Positions 53,407-62,772 of a stretch of 64,000 bases of DNA are shown here, piece by piece. This stretch comes from Sphaerisporangium rufum (lineage in GTDB: Bacteria; Actinomycetota; Actinomycetes; Streptosporangiales; Streptosporangiaceae): positions 24,290-88,289 of the forward strand of contig NZ_BOOU01000074.1 in assembly GCF_016863395.1 (NCBI RefSeq), written 5' to 3'. The notes below the pieces were generated by a model that saw nothing but the letters and a program-made list of their open reading frames with translations, was not told the DNA's origin and made no database searches. Each line of letters starts with the position of its first letter. Position 1 is the first letter of the stretch. A program made the translations under genes and the position numbers.

Positions 53407-53572
53407 CGCCTCCTGTCGGCCGTTGCCCGTCGTCGCGCACAGCTGAGCGGCGGGTCCCTCACCCGCCGTCAGGGCGTGGCCCGGTCGCGGCCGGAACCCG
53501 CCGGCCGGGGTTCATCCACAGAACGCCGTTCGGCCGCCCGGTACGCGGCCCGGCCCGGCCACGCTGCCTTCC

Positions 53573-54202
53573 ATGTTCGCGTTGCCGGCCCGGCCGGCCA
53601 AGGTGGCGCTCGTCACCCTGGCCGCCCTCGGCCTTCCTCTCCCGGCCCTACCCTCCCCCGCGCCCGCTCTCGGCGGCACGCAGCCGGCGGCGGCCACTGA
53701 GGCCGCACACCGGCCGCCCGGCCGAGTCCCTGCCTCCGGAGACGCCCCCGGCGGCACCGGACAGCCGGCCCGGCGGTGCGGGCCACGGTGGTGCCTGCCG
53801 CTGGACGGGCCGGTGCGGGTGCTGCGGCGGTTCGCGCCGCCGGCGGAGCCGTGGCTGCCGGGTCATCGGGGCGTCGATCTCGCCGGGACGCCGGGGCGGG
53901 CCGTGCGGGCCGCGGGGGCAGGGGTCGTGGGTTACGCCGGTCCACTCGCCGGCCGGGGCGTCGTCATGATCGTCCACCCGGATGGATTGCGCACCACCTA
54001 CCTGCCGGTACACGCCACGGTGCGGCGCGGCCGTCCGGTGGCCCGCGGCCAGGTGATCGGCACACTGGAGGCCGGCACCGGTCATTGCCCCACCAGCTGC
54101 CTGCATTGGGGCCTGATCGACGAGTACCGCTATCTCGACGCCCTGCTGCTGGTCGGCTTCGGCCAGGTACGCCTGCTCCCGCACCGGCGCTCGACCCGCT
54201 GA
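53573..54202 (+). CDS. secreted M23-family metallopeptidase
   Basis: This 209-residue protein has a signal peptide (PAKVALVTLAALGLPLPAL) and a LytM/M23 domain. The zinc motif HRGVDLAG is clear at about 101. The second half of the site reads CLHWGL near 183, preceded by GHCPTSC, rather than HxH. That Cys-flanked variant is common in actinobacterial members found beside rpsB. Such enzymes cut peptidoglycan cross-bridges outside the membrane. It lies convergent with dprA, a conserved position. Confidence 0.85.
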   Translation: MFALPARPAKVALVTLAALGLPLPALPSPAPALGGTQPAAATEAAHRPPGRVPASGDAPGGTGQPARRCGPRWCLPLDGPVRVLRRFAPPAEPWLPGHRGVDLAGTPGRAVRAAGAGVVGYAGPLAGRGVVMIVHPDGLRTTYLPVHATVRRGRPVARGQVIGTLEAGTGHCPTSCLHWGLIDEYRYLDALLLVGFGQVRLLPHRRSTR

Positions 54203-54251
54203 CCCATGCCCCGCTGCCCCGGCTGCCCCGGTGCCTCGCCGCCGGGTCCCT

Positions 54252-55448
54252 TCAGCGGGGGGCGTCCCGGCGCAGCCGCCAGCCTCGGTCCACCCGTTCG
54301 ACGTATCCGGCGGCGGCCAGGCCGCCAAGGCAGCCAAGCGTCCGGGTGAGATCCACGCCCGCGGCCACCGCGATCGTCGCCGGACCGGCCGCGGCGCGGG
54401 CAGGCACCGCTTCCAGCACGTCGCGGGTATCGGCGTCCAGGGCGTCACGCGGCAGGATCGGCACCGCGGGCTGCGGGGCGAGGTCGGCACCGATCGCCCC
54501 GACCAGCTCGATGACCTCGGCGGCCGAGGTCACGCAGACCGCCTCCGCGTCGCGGATGAGCCGGTGACACCCGGCCGAGCCGGCCGAGGTGACCGGACCT
54601 GGTACCGCGCCCAGCCGGCGGTGCAGCGCGACCGCGTGCCGTGCGGTGTTCAGCGCGCCGCTGCGGACCGCCGCCTCGACCACCACGGTGCCCCGGGACA
54701 GCGCGGCGATCACCCGGTTGCGGATCAGGAACCTCGGCCGGGTGGGCCGGACGCCGAGCGGGCACTCGCTGACGATCAGGCCGCGCCCGCGGATCGCGGT
54801 GAACAGGTCGTGGTTGGCCGCCGGGTAGGCCACGTCGGTGCCGCAGGCGAGCACCGCCACGGTCGGTGCCGATCCGGTCAGCGCGCCGCGATGCGCCGCC
54901 GCGTCCACGCCGTACGCGCCGCCGGAGATCACCGTCCAGCCCGCGTCGCTGAGATCGGCGCCGAGCTCGGCCGCCACGTGGTGACCGTACGGCGTGGCGG
55001 CCCGGGAGCCGACGACGGCCACCGACCGCAGGCAGGAGAAACGCAGGTCGGTGTCGCCGTGCAGCCAGAGCCCGAGCGGGCGTTGATGACCCAGGTCGTC
55101 GAGCTGGGTCGGCCATTCGGGATCACCCGGCACGACGAGGCGCACGCCGAGATCGCCGGCCGCGGCCAGGTCGCGACCGGCGTCGGCCGTCGCCAGCCGG
55201 GCCTGCCAGGCCGCCACCCGGCGCTCCCGGGCGGGCGCCTGGCCCGCGTCCGGCCCATCGCCCGCCGGCTCCGCCGGCACCGACCGATCGGGGAGGCCGC
55301 GGGAGACCTGGTCGAGAGCCTGCTCGGGGCCCAGGGCGTCGACCAGGCGCCCGATCACCGCGTCGCCCGGCTCGGCCACCCGCATCAGCGTCACCCGAGC
55401 CAGGCGTGCCGGGTCGCCCGGCCGTTCCGCGCGGCCGGGGCCGGTCAT
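54252..55448 (-). CDS. dprA: DNA-processing protein DprA
   Basis: This 398-residue protein loads RecA on single-stranded DNA during transformation or recombination. It has the extended Rossmann fold with VAVVGSRAATPYG near 170, VISGGAYGVDAAAH near 205 and a C-terminal winged helix (LTRTLGCLGGLAAAGYVERV). An N-terminal helix-hairpin part precedes it. ATG 55448 overlaps the yifB stop by 4 bp. Confidence 0.93.
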   Translation of the reverse strand: MTGPGRAERPGDPARLARVTLMRVAEPGDAVIGRLVDALGPEQALDQVSRGLPDRSVPAEPAGDGPDAGQAPARERRVAAWQARLATADAGRDLAAAGDLGVRLVVPGDPEWPTQLDDLGHQRPLGLWLHGDTDLRFSCLRSVAVVGSRAATPYGHHVAAELGADLSDAGWTVISGGAYGVDAAAHRGALTGSAPTVAVLACGTDVAYPAANHDLFTAIRGRGLIVSECPLGVRPTRPRFLIRNRVIAALSRGTVVVEAAVRSGALNTARHAVALHRRLGAVPGPVTSAGSAGCHRLIRDAEAVCVTSAAEVIELVGAIGADLAPQPAVPILPRDALDADTRDVLEAVPARAAAGPATIAVAAGVDLTRTLGCLGGLAAAGYVERVDRGWRLRRDAPR

Positions 55449-56986
55449 CCGGCACCGGTCCACAGGGTGAGCGCGGCGGTGGTCTCAGCCGTCTCGGGGC
55501 CGTCCTTGCCGAGCAGATCGGCGAGCGTCCAGGCGACGCGGATCACCCGGTCCAGCCCGCGGGCGCTGAGCTCCCCGGTGTCCAGGCAGCGGTACAGCGG
55601 TGACATCGCGGATGTTGGGGGCCGGAACTCGCCGTGCAGCACGGCGGTGGGGATCTCGGCGTTGCACCGCCACGGCGTGCCGGCCAACCGGCGCAGGGCG
55701 CGCTCGCGGGCCCGGGCGACCCGCTCGGCGACTACCGCGCTCGGCTCGATGAACCGGCGGTCGGCCAGCAGCTCCCGCCGGGTGGACCGGGTCAAGGTCA
55801 CCTTGACGTCGACCCGGTCGAGCAGCGGACCGGACAGCCGGGCGAGATAGCGGCGCCGCTGGTGCGGCGTGCACCGGCAGGGCGTCTCCGGCGTGGCCGG
55901 CTGGGCGCACGGGCAGGGATTGGCCGCCAGGACCAGCAGGAAGCGGGCCGGGAAGGACACGCTGCCGGCCGCCCGGGCCACCGTCACCGCGCCGGCCTCA
56001 AGCGGCTGGCGCAGCGCGTCGAGCACCCGCGCCGGGAACTCCGGCGCCTCGTCCATGAAGAAGACGCCCCGGTGCGCGAGGGACACCGCGCCGGGGCGGA
56101 TCACCCCGCTTCCGCCGCCGACGACGGCGGCGATCGTCGCGGTGTGGTGCGGAGCGACGAAGGGCGGCCGGGTGAGCAGCGGCCTGCCCGGCGGCAGGGT
56201 GCCCGCCACCGAGTGGATCGAGCTGACCTCCAGGGACTGCCCGCGGTCCAGCGGCGGCAGCAGGCCGGGCAGCCGCTCGGCCAGCATGGTCTTGCCGGTG
56301 CCGGGCTGGCCGAGCATCCACAGGTTGTGGCCGCCCGCCGCGCACACCTCCAGCGCGCGCCGGGCCGCGGGCTGGCCGGCCACATCGGCGAGATCGAGGG
56401 CCGGCCCGGTGCCGGCGTCGCCCTCGGCGCCGGGCTCGCCGGCCGGGCGGGCAGGCGGCGGGGCCGCCGGGTCGTCGTCGCGCAGCCAGGCCACCAACTC
56501 GGCGAGGGTGCGCACCGCGACCACCTCGACACCGGGGACCAGCTCCGCCTCCGCGGCGTTGACCACCGGGACCACCACCTGGCCGGCCCCGGCCGCCGCC
56601 GCGGCGACCACGGCGGGCAGCACGCCGCGCACCGGGCGCACCGTGCCGTCCAGCCCCAGCTCGCCGAGGAAGAACGGACCGGCGACTCGTGCCCGGGGCA
56701 CCTGCCCGGCCGCCGCGAGTACGGCGACCGCGATACCGAGGTCGAACACGCTGCCGCGCTTGGGGAGGCTGGCCGGGAAAAGACTGATCGTCACTCGGGC
56801 GTCCGGCCAGGCGTGGCGGCTGTTGACGATCGCCGACCGGACCCGGTCGCGGGCCTCGCTCAGCGCCGTGTCCAGCATGCCGATCAGGCTGACGCCCGCG
56901 ATGCCATGGCCGACGTCCGCCTCCACCTCGATCACGTGCCCGGTCACCCCGACCAGGGCGACGCAGCGGGTGCGCGCGACGGTCAT
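55445..56986 (-). CDS. YifB/ComM-family Mg-chelatase-like AAA ATPase
   Basis: This 513-residue protein begins with an Lon-like P-loop-free domain (VGVTGHVIEVEADVGHG) and has an AAA core with Walker A GQPGTGKTML at about 225, and Walker B FFMDEAPEF near 310. A C-terminal Mg-chelatase domain carries Cys-rich CPCAQPATPETPCRC, likely zinc-binding. ComM-type proteins are branch-migration helicases in transformation. It abuts yraN (TAG-ATG) and overlaps dprA by 4 bp. Confidence 0.92.
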   Translation of the reverse strand: MTVARTRCVALVGVTGHVIEVEADVGHGIAGVSLIGMLDTALSEARDRVRSAIVNSRHAWPDARVTISLFPASLPKRGSVFDLGIAVAVLAAAGQVPRARVAGPFFLGELGLDGTVRPVRGVLPAVVAAAAAGAGQVVVPVVNAAEAELVPGVEVVAVRTLAELVAWLRDDDPAAPPPARPAGEPGAEGDAGTGPALDLADVAGQPAARRALEVCAAGGHNLWMLGQPGTGKTMLAERLPGLLPPLDRGQSLEVSSIHSVAGTLPPGRPLLTRPPFVAPHHTATIAAVVGGGSGVIRPGAVSLAHRGVFFMDEAPEFPARVLDALRQPLEAGAVTVARAAGSVSFPARFLLVLAANPCPCAQPATPETPCRCTPHQRRRYLARLSGPLLDRVDVKVTLTRSTRRELLADRRFIEPSAVVAERVARARERALRRLAGTPWRCNAEIPTAVLHGEFRPPTSAMSPLYRCLDTGELSARGLDRVIRVAWTLADLLGKDGPETAETTAALTLWTGAG

Positions 56987-57340
56987 CTAGCACACCCCCC
57001 GGTCGTGCCGGATGGCGAAATCGCCGGCGAACCGCTCCAGCGCCACCACGTCGACGCGCACCGCGGAGAACCACTCGGGCCGACCCTTGAGCCACCGCGC
57101 GGCCAGCCCCCGCAACCGGGCGAGCTTGGCCGGGGTGACCGCCTCGAAGGCCGTGCCGTGACTGCGGCCCGACCTGGTCTTCACCTCGACGACCACCAGG
57201 ACGGGCCCATCCCGCGCCAGGATGTCGATCTCACCTTCCGGGCAGGACCAGTTGCGCTCGATGATGCGCAGGCCCGCCGCCCGCAGATAGTCGGCGGCGA
57301 GTTGCTCACCCTGCCTGCCCAGCTCTCGTGCCGAGGTCAT
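56987..57340 (-). CDS. YraN-family (UPF0102) nuclease-like protein
   Basis: This 117-residue protein has the restriction-endonuclease-like core: GRQGEQLAADYL, then GEIDILARDG and VVVEVKTR with the Asp/Glu-x-Lys residues. No activity has been firmly shown for the family. ATG 57340 follows GGAGGTG by 6-7 bp; GTG 57349 is an alternative. It directly precedes yifB with no gap. Typical member of the rnhB-yraN-yifB-dprA group. Confidence 0.9.
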   Translation of the reverse strand: MTSARELGRQGEQLAADYLRAAGLRIIERNWSCPEGEIDILARDGPVLVVVEVKTRSGRSHGTAFEAVTPAKLARLRGLAARWLKGRPEWFSAVRVDVVALERFAGDFAIRHDRGVC

Positions 57341-57476
57341 GGGGACCACCTCCGGCCCCGACCTTCGCGCACGTCACCGGTGCGGCGAGCCGCCGAGCGT
57401 CATTCTGTGGATGACCGGGCGCTCGGCGCCGCCCCCTGTGGAAAACTCCCGGCCCGGCCGGCGGCCGGTGCGGCCG

Positions 57477-57800
57477 TCAGCCGGAGAAGCCCTCCTTGGG
57501 CATCTCCAGATCCGGCTTGGCCAGTTCTTCCACGTTCACGTCCTTGAACGTGACGACCCGAACATTCTTCACGAACCTCGCCGGGCGGTACATGTCCCAC
57601 ACCCAGGCGTCCTGCATCTTCACGTCGAAGAACACGTCGCCGTTCTCGGCGGTTCGCACGTCGAGATCGACGGAGTTGGTCAGGTAGAAGCGCCGCTCGG
57701 TCTCGACGACATAGGTGAACAGGCCGACCACATCGCGGTACTCCCGGTAGAGCTGCAACTCCATTTCGGTCTCGTATTTCTCGAGATCCTCTGCGCTCAT
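57477..57800 (-). CDS. DUF2469-family protein
   Basis: This 107-residue acidic protein (SAEDLEKYETEMELQLYREYRDVVGLF) matches a highly conserved actinobacterial family of unknown role found between rnhB and yraN. The conserved run VNPDVE-like region appears here as VETERRFYLTNSVDLDV. It is followed 39 bp upstream by rnhB on the same strand. Cytoplasmic, no motif of catalysis. Confidence 0.9.
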   Translation of the reverse strand: MSAEDLEKYETEMELQLYREYRDVVGLFTYVVETERRFYLTNSVDLDVRTAENGDVFFDVKMQDAWVWDMYRPARFVKNVRVVTFKDVNVEELAKPDLEMPKEGFSG

Positions 57801-57839
57801 CCCGGTCCTCCAGTTCCCTTCCTCCCCCGGTGCGGCCGA

Positions 57840-58535
57840 CTAGACCACACCGGCCCCCAGTTCATTCTCGCCTATCTCGGCCTCAGGTACCGACCGCACC
57901 ACCGAGTTCACGGTCACGAACGAGAACCGATGATGCGGGCTCGGCCCGTACGCCGCGAGCGCCCGCCGGTGCGAGGCGGTGGCGTACCCCTTGTGCTCGG
58001 CGAAGCCGTACTGAGGATGCCGATCGTGCAGCGAGGTCATCATGCGGTCTCTGGTCACCTTGGCCACGACGGAGGCCGCCGCGACACACGCCGAGACCTG
58101 GTCCCCCTTCCATACCGCCAGTGACGGCGCGGGCAGGCCGGGCACCCGGAACCCGTCGATCAGAACGTACCCGAGATCGCACCCCAGACCGGCCACGGCC
58201 CGCCGCATCCCGGCGATGTTGCACTTGTGCAGACCGCGCGTGTCGATCTCCTGGGGAGTGATCACCACGACCTTGACCGCCCGCGCGGTGGCGAGGATGC
58301 GATCGTACAGCGCCTCGCGGCGGGCGGGAGTCAGCAGCTTGGAGTCGGCCAGGCCGTCGATCTCGGCGCGCAGCACGACCGCGGCCACCACCAGCGGCCC
58401 GGCGCAGGCACCCCGGCCGGCCTCGTCCACCCCGGCGATCGGCGCCAGCCCGCGCCTGGCCAGCGCGCGCTCATAGCCGTAGAGACCGGAGTCGCGCCGG
58501 ACGACGCTCGGCCGCGGCCGGAACAGGACGGTCAT
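57840..58535 (-). CDS. rnhB: ribonuclease HII
   Basis: This 231-residue nuclease removes single ribonucleotides from DNA. The catalytic residues are in GVDEAGRGACAGP near 35-47, and later DSKLLTP and ASVVAKVTRD are conserved. ATG 58535 is used; the upstream in-frame extension is Arg-rich and unlikely. No strong ribosome site is seen. The C-terminal tail after about 200 is polar. Usual place between lepB and DUF2469. Confidence 0.94.
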   Translation of the reverse strand: MTVLFRPRPSVVRRDSGLYGYERALARRGLAPIAGVDEAGRGACAGPLVVAAVVLRAEIDGLADSKLLTPARREALYDRILATARAVKVVVITPQEIDTRGLHKCNIAGMRRAVAGLGCDLGYVLIDGFRVPGLPAPSLAVWKGDQVSACVAAASVVAKVTRDRMMTSLHDRHPQYGFAEHKGYATASHRRALAAYGPSPHHRFSFVTVNSVVRSVPEAEIGENELGAGVV

Positions 58536-58715
58536 GAGGTGCGCGGCCCGCCACCTCGCCCGGCAGGAGCGGACTCGCCGAGAAGGCGGGCCCTCGGGCC
58601 GGTCGGCGGCGACGCGAGCGTGACCATGGTCCAAGCCTACGCTTCCGGCGGCCGGGCCGATACTCCACCGGATTCCCCGGGCGGCGCTCCGGCCGCCATC
58701 TCGCCGGGCAACGCG

Positions 58716-59498
58716 TCAGCGGAGCCCGTCGAACGCGCCGGGCACCGGCAGGGTGCCGACCCGCGAGAACGGCCAGTAGCGGACGACGGCCCGGCCGATC
58801 ACGTCCCGCACCGGCACCGTGCCGTGGAACTCGTCGTCCCGGTAGGCGCGGGAGTCCTGCGAGGCGGCCCGGTGGTCGCCCATGAGCCACAGCCGGCCCT
58901 TGGGCACGACGACGTCGAACCGCTCCTGGGACGGGACGTCGTCCCGGTAGAGGTAGGCCTCCTCAAGCAGCGGAACGCCGTTGACCGCGACCCGGCCGGC
59001 TTCGTCACAGCAGGTCACCCGGTCCCCGCCCACGCCGATCACCCGCTTGATCGTGGTCTCCCCGTCCCAGCCGTCGAAGACCACCACCTCGCCGCGGTCG
59101 ATGCCGCCGGACAGCCGGTTGACGACCACCCGGTCGTCGATCATCAGCGTCCGCTCCATCGACTCGGAGGGAATGAAGAAGGTGTCGAGGACGAACGTCC
59201 GGATCAGCAACGCGGCCACGACACCACCGATGACCAGCAGGACCGACTCCCACCGGCGGACGGAGGCTCGGCCGCCGCCGGCCGGCCCGGACGGCGGCTC
59301 GTCCCCCGGCGGGTCGTCGCCCGCGGCGTGCTCCGGCTCCGGCCGGGCGGCCGGGTCCGGTGAGATGTCCGGGTGCGGTGAGGTATCCGGGTCCGGTGAG
59401 ATGTCCGGAGAGTCGGGGGTGTCCGGCACCGCCGGGGCCACGGTGGCGGGCGGCGGGCCGGAGGTGACACCGGATGTGTCGTCGTCAGAGCGGTTCAT
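58716..59498 (-). CDS. lepB: signal peptidase I, copy 1
   Basis: This 260-residue enzyme cuts Sec signal peptides outside the membrane. The single N-terminal membrane helix is LLVIGGVVAALLIRTFVL, the nucleophile is Ser in FFIPSESMERTL, and the general base Lys is in TTIKRVIG. GDHRAASQDSR is also conserved. The first 80 residues are Asp/Pro-rich with DPDTSPHPDIS-type repeats, a disordered cytosolic tail. It lies just downstream of a second lepB gene. No strong ribosome site before ATG 59498. Confidence 0.92.
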   Translation of the reverse strand: MNRSDDDTSGVTSGPPPATVAPAVPDTPDSPDISPDPDTSPHPDISPDPAARPEPEHAAGDDPPGDEPPSGPAGGGRASVRRWESVLLVIGGVVAALLIRTFVLDTFFIPSESMERTLMIDDRVVVNRLSGGIDRGEVVVFDGWDGETTIKRVIGVGGDRVTCCDEAGRVAVNGVPLLEEAYLYRDDVPSQERFDVVVPKGRLWLMGDHRAASQDSRAYRDDEFHGTVPVRDVIGRAVVRYWPFSRVGTLPVPGAFDGLR

Positions 59499-59680
59499 CG
59501 GGGGGTACGGGCACAGAACTCGGCCGCCGGACACCAGGGGTCCTGGCGGGGTGGGCGGTCGGCCGGGAGGTAGCGAGCCCTGCTCTCCTTGATCGTGTCA
59601 GGGGACCGGAACGCCGCGCCGGGTGACCGGCGCGGCGGGAGGCCCGGAGCCGGCTGCGCGCCGGGCCGCGGGCCGACGGA

Positions 59681-60613
59681 TCAGCGGGACACGCGCCGCC
59701 TGGACAGGCGGCGGCGCAGCGCGACGAGCGGAACGGCGCCGGCGAACCCGAGCAGCAGCGGGGACGCGCCCCCGGCCAGCGCGGCGGCCTTGAGCGCGCT
59801 CTGGCCGAACGTGTCCGGGATGGGGAGCGACGCCGCCCGGGAGAACGGCCACACGATGACGAACGCCCGGCCGACGACCTTGTCCTTGGGAATGGCCCCA
59901 CCGCCGGGATCGCCCTGATGGGACCGGGAGTCCAGCGAGACCGAGCGGTGGTCGCCCATCACCCAGAGCCGATCCTTCTCGACCTTGATCTCGAAGAACT
60001 TCTGGGACGGCTGGTCGTCGGGGTACAGGTAGGCCTTCTCCTCCAGCGGCACCCCGTTGACCGTGATGCGGCCCTTGGCGTCGCAGCACTTGACCGTGTC
60101 GCCGGGCAGACCGATCACCCGTTTGATGTAGTCCTTCTCGCCCGGGACCACGCCGAAGGCGGTGCCGACCCAGCGGAAGAACCCGGCGACCGGGTTGCTC
60201 GGCTCGGGGATCTCCACCTCCTGGGCCCAGGAGTCGACACCGGAGAACACCACGATGTCGCCGCGCTCGATGTCCCGCGTGTGGTAGACGAGCTTGTTGA
60301 CCAGCACCCTGTCGTTGACGAGGAGAGTGTTCTCCATGGACTCGGAGGGGATGTAGAAGGCCTGGACCACGAAGCTCTTGATGATGAGCGCCAGGACCAG
60401 GGCGACCACTACGAGAACCGGCAGTTCACGCCAGAACGAGCCCTTCTTGTCCTTACCGTCCTTGGCAGCCGGCTTGGTGTCTTCCGCGACCACGTCCACC
60501 TCGTCCTCGACGGGGCGGCGCGGCCCGCCGGCCCCTGGCCATCGGTTGTCATCGGAGTCGAGCCTAAATGATGCATCCTCTGCGGCGGGTCGCGGACTCG
60601 GCAACCCTTCCAA
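59681..60613 (-). CDS. lepB: signal peptidase I, copy 2
   Basis: This 310-residue protein has the same catalytic pattern: FYIPSESMENTL, DYIKRVIGLPGD, GDHRSVSLDSR. It also has an extra C-terminal membrane helix (SPLLLGFAGAVPLVALRRRL) that copy 1 lacks. TTG 60613 opens the frame; a later start cannot be excluded because no clear ribosome site exists. Tandem signal peptidases are normal in actinobacteria and may differ in substrate choice. Confidence 0.9.
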   Translation of the reverse strand: MEGLPSPRPAAEDASFRLDSDDNRWPGAGGPRRPVEDEVDVVAEDTKPAAKDGKDKKGSFWRELPVLVVVALVLALIIKSFVVQAFYIPSESMENTLLVNDRVLVNKLVYHTRDIERGDIVVFSGVDSWAQEVEIPEPSNPVAGFFRWVGTAFGVVPGEKDYIKRVIGLPGDTVKCCDAKGRITVNGVPLEEKAYLYPDDQPSQKFFEIKVEKDRLWVMGDHRSVSLDSRSHQGDPGGGAIPKDKVVGRAFVIVWPFSRAASLPIPDTFGQSALKAAALAGGASPLLLGFAGAVPLVALRRRLSRRRVSR

Positions 60614-60744
60614 AGAAACCCCGCACTTTGCCGGACAAAACAGGATAACGCCCTCAATGGGGCTGATCGGACGAAGTACGCATCCGGCGGGCCGACGGAA
60701 CGGGTATCCGGTCGGAAACCCGGCGGGCGGCTCCGGTGCCCAGC

Positions 60745-60779
60745 AAAATGGCCCGCATCTCCCGGTCGGAGCTGCGGGC
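60745..60779 (-). terminator. hairpin after rplS
   Basis: GCCCGCA (60751-60757) pairs with TGCGGGC (60773-60779), with CTCC/GGGAG-type pairs inside. On the minus strand the stem is followed by CATTTTG. It lies 14 bp after the rplS stop and fits an intrinsic terminator separating rplS from lepB. Confidence 0.65.
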
Positions 60780-60792
60780 CACTCGCGGACGG

Positions 60793-61158
60793 CTACTTGC
60801 CGGCGGGCAGGGCGTCGCGCTTCTCGCGGATACGGGCCGCCTTGCCGCGCAGCTCGCGCATGTAGTAGAGCTTGGCGCGGCGGACGTCGCCGCGGGTCAC
60901 GACCTCGATCTTCTCGATGACCGGGCTGTGCACCGGGAAGGTGCGCTCGACGCCGACGCCGTAGCTCACCTTGCGGACGGTGAACGTCTCGCGGGCGCCG
61001 CCGCCCTGCCGGCGCAGCACGAAGCCCTTGAAGACCTGGATACGGGACCGGTTGCCCTCCACGACGCGGACGTGCACCTCCAGCGTGTCGCCCGGGCGGA
61101 AGCTCGGAACGTCGCTACGGACGGAAGCCTTCTCAAGCTCCTGGATCAGCGTGTGCAT
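60793..61158 (-). CDS. rplS: 50S ribosomal protein L19
   Basis: This 121-residue protein lies at the interface of the ribosomal subunits. Diagnostic runs are [20 protein letters not shown] and [17 protein letters not shown] followed by SPVIEKIEV. The ATG at 61158 follows GAGGG by about 8 bp. Preceded by trmD, 163 bp away, with a hairpin between. Confidence 0.96.
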   Translation of the reverse strand: MHTLIQELEKASVRSDVPSFRPGDTLEVHVRVVEGNRSRIQVFKGFVLRRQGGGARETFTVRKVSYGVGVERTFPVHSPVIEKIEVVTRGDVRRAKLYYMRELRGKAARIREKRDALPAGK

Positions 61159-61268
61159 GACGGTGGTCCCTCATTTGAAGCGAGCACCCGGAGGTCCGCC
61201 CGGCCGCGCGAAGGGCGCGGCGACGAGGAAGACACGAGCGCTGGGCTGGTTACGTCTCTGCGGCCGGG

Positions 61269-61300
61269 CCGGTCGGTGCCGGGCCCGCCTCGCCGACCGG
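61269..61300 (-). terminator. hairpin between trmD and rplS
   Basis: CCGGTCGG (61269-61276) and CCGACCGG (61293-61300) are perfect 8-bp arms about 22 bp after the trmD stop. It may be a partial terminator inside the operon. Confidence 0.4.
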
Positions 61301-61321
61301 ATGGCAGTCGGCAGCAGCGAT

Positions 61322-62113
61322 TCAGTCTGCCATATCTCGCGGCGGGAAGCGAAACGAAGCCTCCTCCAGCACCGCACGGTCGCGCTTGTCCAGCAGATCC
61401 GGGTCCAGCAGGGCGAGCAACTCCGGCCGGTGGGCCGCGGTCCGGCGCAGCGCCTCGTCCCGGCGCCAGCGGGCGATGGCCCCATGATTGCCCGACAGCA
61501 GGATGGGCGGCACCTCGCGACCTCGCCACACCGGAGGCTTGGTGTACACCGGGCCCTCCAGCAGGGCGGCCATCGCGCCGGGGGCGAAGGAGTCGTCGGC
61601 CACCGACCGGGCGTTGCCCAGCACCCCGGGCAGCAGGCGCCCCACCGCCTCCACCATGACCAGCACCGCGGCCTCTCCCCCGGCGAGCACGTAGTCGCCG
61701 ATACTGACCTCGTCCAGCCGCAGCCGGGAACCGTACTCGGCCATGACGCGCGCGTCGATGCCCTCGTAGCGGGCCGGGGCGAACAGCAGCCATGGCTCGC
61801 CGGCGTATTCCAGCGCGACCCGCTGGGTGAACGGGCGCCCGCTCGGCGTGGGCACGACCAGGCGCGGCGGGGAGGCGGCGGCACCGACGACCGCGTCGAT
61901 GGCCTCGCTCCACGGCTCGGGTTTCATCACCATGCCCGGCCCACCGCCGTACGGCGTGTCGTCCACGGTGCGGTGCACGTCGTGCGTCCAGTCCCGCAGC
62001 TGGTGCACCCGCACATCGAGCAGGCCCTTCTGGCGGGCCTTGCCGATCAGCGACACCGAAAGCGGGGCGAAGTACTCCGGGAAGATCGAGATGATGTCGA
62101 CGCGCATGCTCAT
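61322..62113 (-). CDS. trmD: tRNA (guanine-N1)-methyltransferase TrmD
   Basis: This 263-residue SPOUT enzyme methylates G37 of tRNAs to hold reading frame. It shows VDIISIFPEYF at the start, YGGGPGMVMKPEP near 58, the SAM knot GDYVLAGGEAAVLVM near 135-150 and PPVWRGREVPPILLSGNH. ATG 62113 is used, with a second ATG 6 bp later equally possible. Lies 25 bp after rimM. Confidence 0.96.
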   Translation of the reverse strand: MSMRVDIISIFPEYFAPLSVSLIGKARQKGLLDVRVHQLRDWTHDVHRTVDDTPYGGGPGMVMKPEPWSEAIDAVVGAAASPPRLVVPTPSGRPFTQRVALEYAGEPWLLFAPARYEGIDARVMAEYGSRLRLDEVSIGDYVLAGGEAAVLVMVEAVGRLLPGVLGNARSVADDSFAPGAMAALLEGPVYTKPPVWRGREVPPILLSGNHGAIARWRRDEALRRTAAHRPELLALLDPDLLDKRDRAVLEEASFRFPPRDMAD

Positions 62114-62138
62114 CGGGCCTCCGCGCGCCCCGCCGCGG

Positions 62139-62654
62139 TCACACCGACTCCTCTGGGTCGAGCAGGCCCGGCGGCGCGGTGACGACCAGGCGGCCGGCGG
62201 CCAGATCGACCTCGGGCACCAGCGCCTTGACGAACGGGACGTACGCCTCGCCGGCCGGGCGGCGGACGACCAGCAGGTCCTGCCCGTGGTGCAGCACGTC
62301 GACGACCTCGCCGACGGTCTCGCCCTCGCCGGTCACCATGGTCAGGCCGATGAGCTCGTGGTCGTGGAACTCGTCGGGATCGGCGGAGGGCGGGACGTCG
62401 GCGGAGTCGACCACCAGTACGGTGCCGCGCAGCGCCTCGGCCTGGTCGCGGCTCGCCACCCCGGCGAAGCGCAGCAGCAGCACGCTCTTGTGCCAGCGGC
62501 CGCTCTCCACCACGAGCGGGCCGGCCTGCGGCGGATCGGTGGCGATCACGTTGCCCGGAGCGAACCGCGCCTGCGGGTCGTCGGTGCGCACCTCGACCGT
62601 CACCTCGCCCCGGATGCCGTGCGGGCGGCCGATGCGGCCCACGGCGAGTTGCAC
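62139..62654 (-). CDS. rimM: 16S rRNA processing protein RimM
   Basis: This 171-residue protein helps assemble the 30S head and binds S19. It has the N-terminal RimM barrel (VGRIGRPHGIRGEVTVEV) and the PRC-barrel part (DEFHDHELIGLTMVT, then YVPFVKALVPEVDL). GTG 62654 follows AAGGAG by 7 bp. Separated from the KH gene by a tandem-hairpin gap of 118 bp. Confidence 0.95.
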   Translation of the reverse strand: MQLAVGRIGRPHGIRGEVTVEVRTDDPQARFAPGNVIATDPPQAGPLVVESGRWHKSVLLLRFAGVASRDQAEALRGTVLVVDSADVPPSADPDEFHDHELIGLTMVTGEGETVGEVVDVLHHGQDLLVVRRPAGEAYVPFVKALVPEVDLAAGRLVVTAPPGLLDPEESV

Positions 62655-62680
62655 GTCGCTTCTCCTTGGTCTTCAGGCCG

Positions 62681-62749
62681 GGCCGGAAATTGACTTCCGG
62701 CCGGGGCCGGAACGGTGACAGGGGACCACCCGTCGCCGGGGGTCCCCTG
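62681..62749 (-). terminator. two hairpins between the KH gene and rimM
   Basis: The first (minus-strand order) has 9-bp arms CAGGGGACC (62719-62727) and GGTCCCCTG (62741-62749). The second has 8-bp arms GGCCGGAA (62681-62688) and TTCCGGCC (62695-62702) around ATTGAC. Together they could reduce read-through from rpsP into rimM. Confidence 0.6.
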
Positions 62750-62772
62750 CCGTCGAACTCCTCGCCCGGTCG

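Noticed and set aside
54203..54251. Terminator between the M23 gene and dprA
   Set aside because: Only weak G+C-rich pairing was visible in the 49-bp gap.
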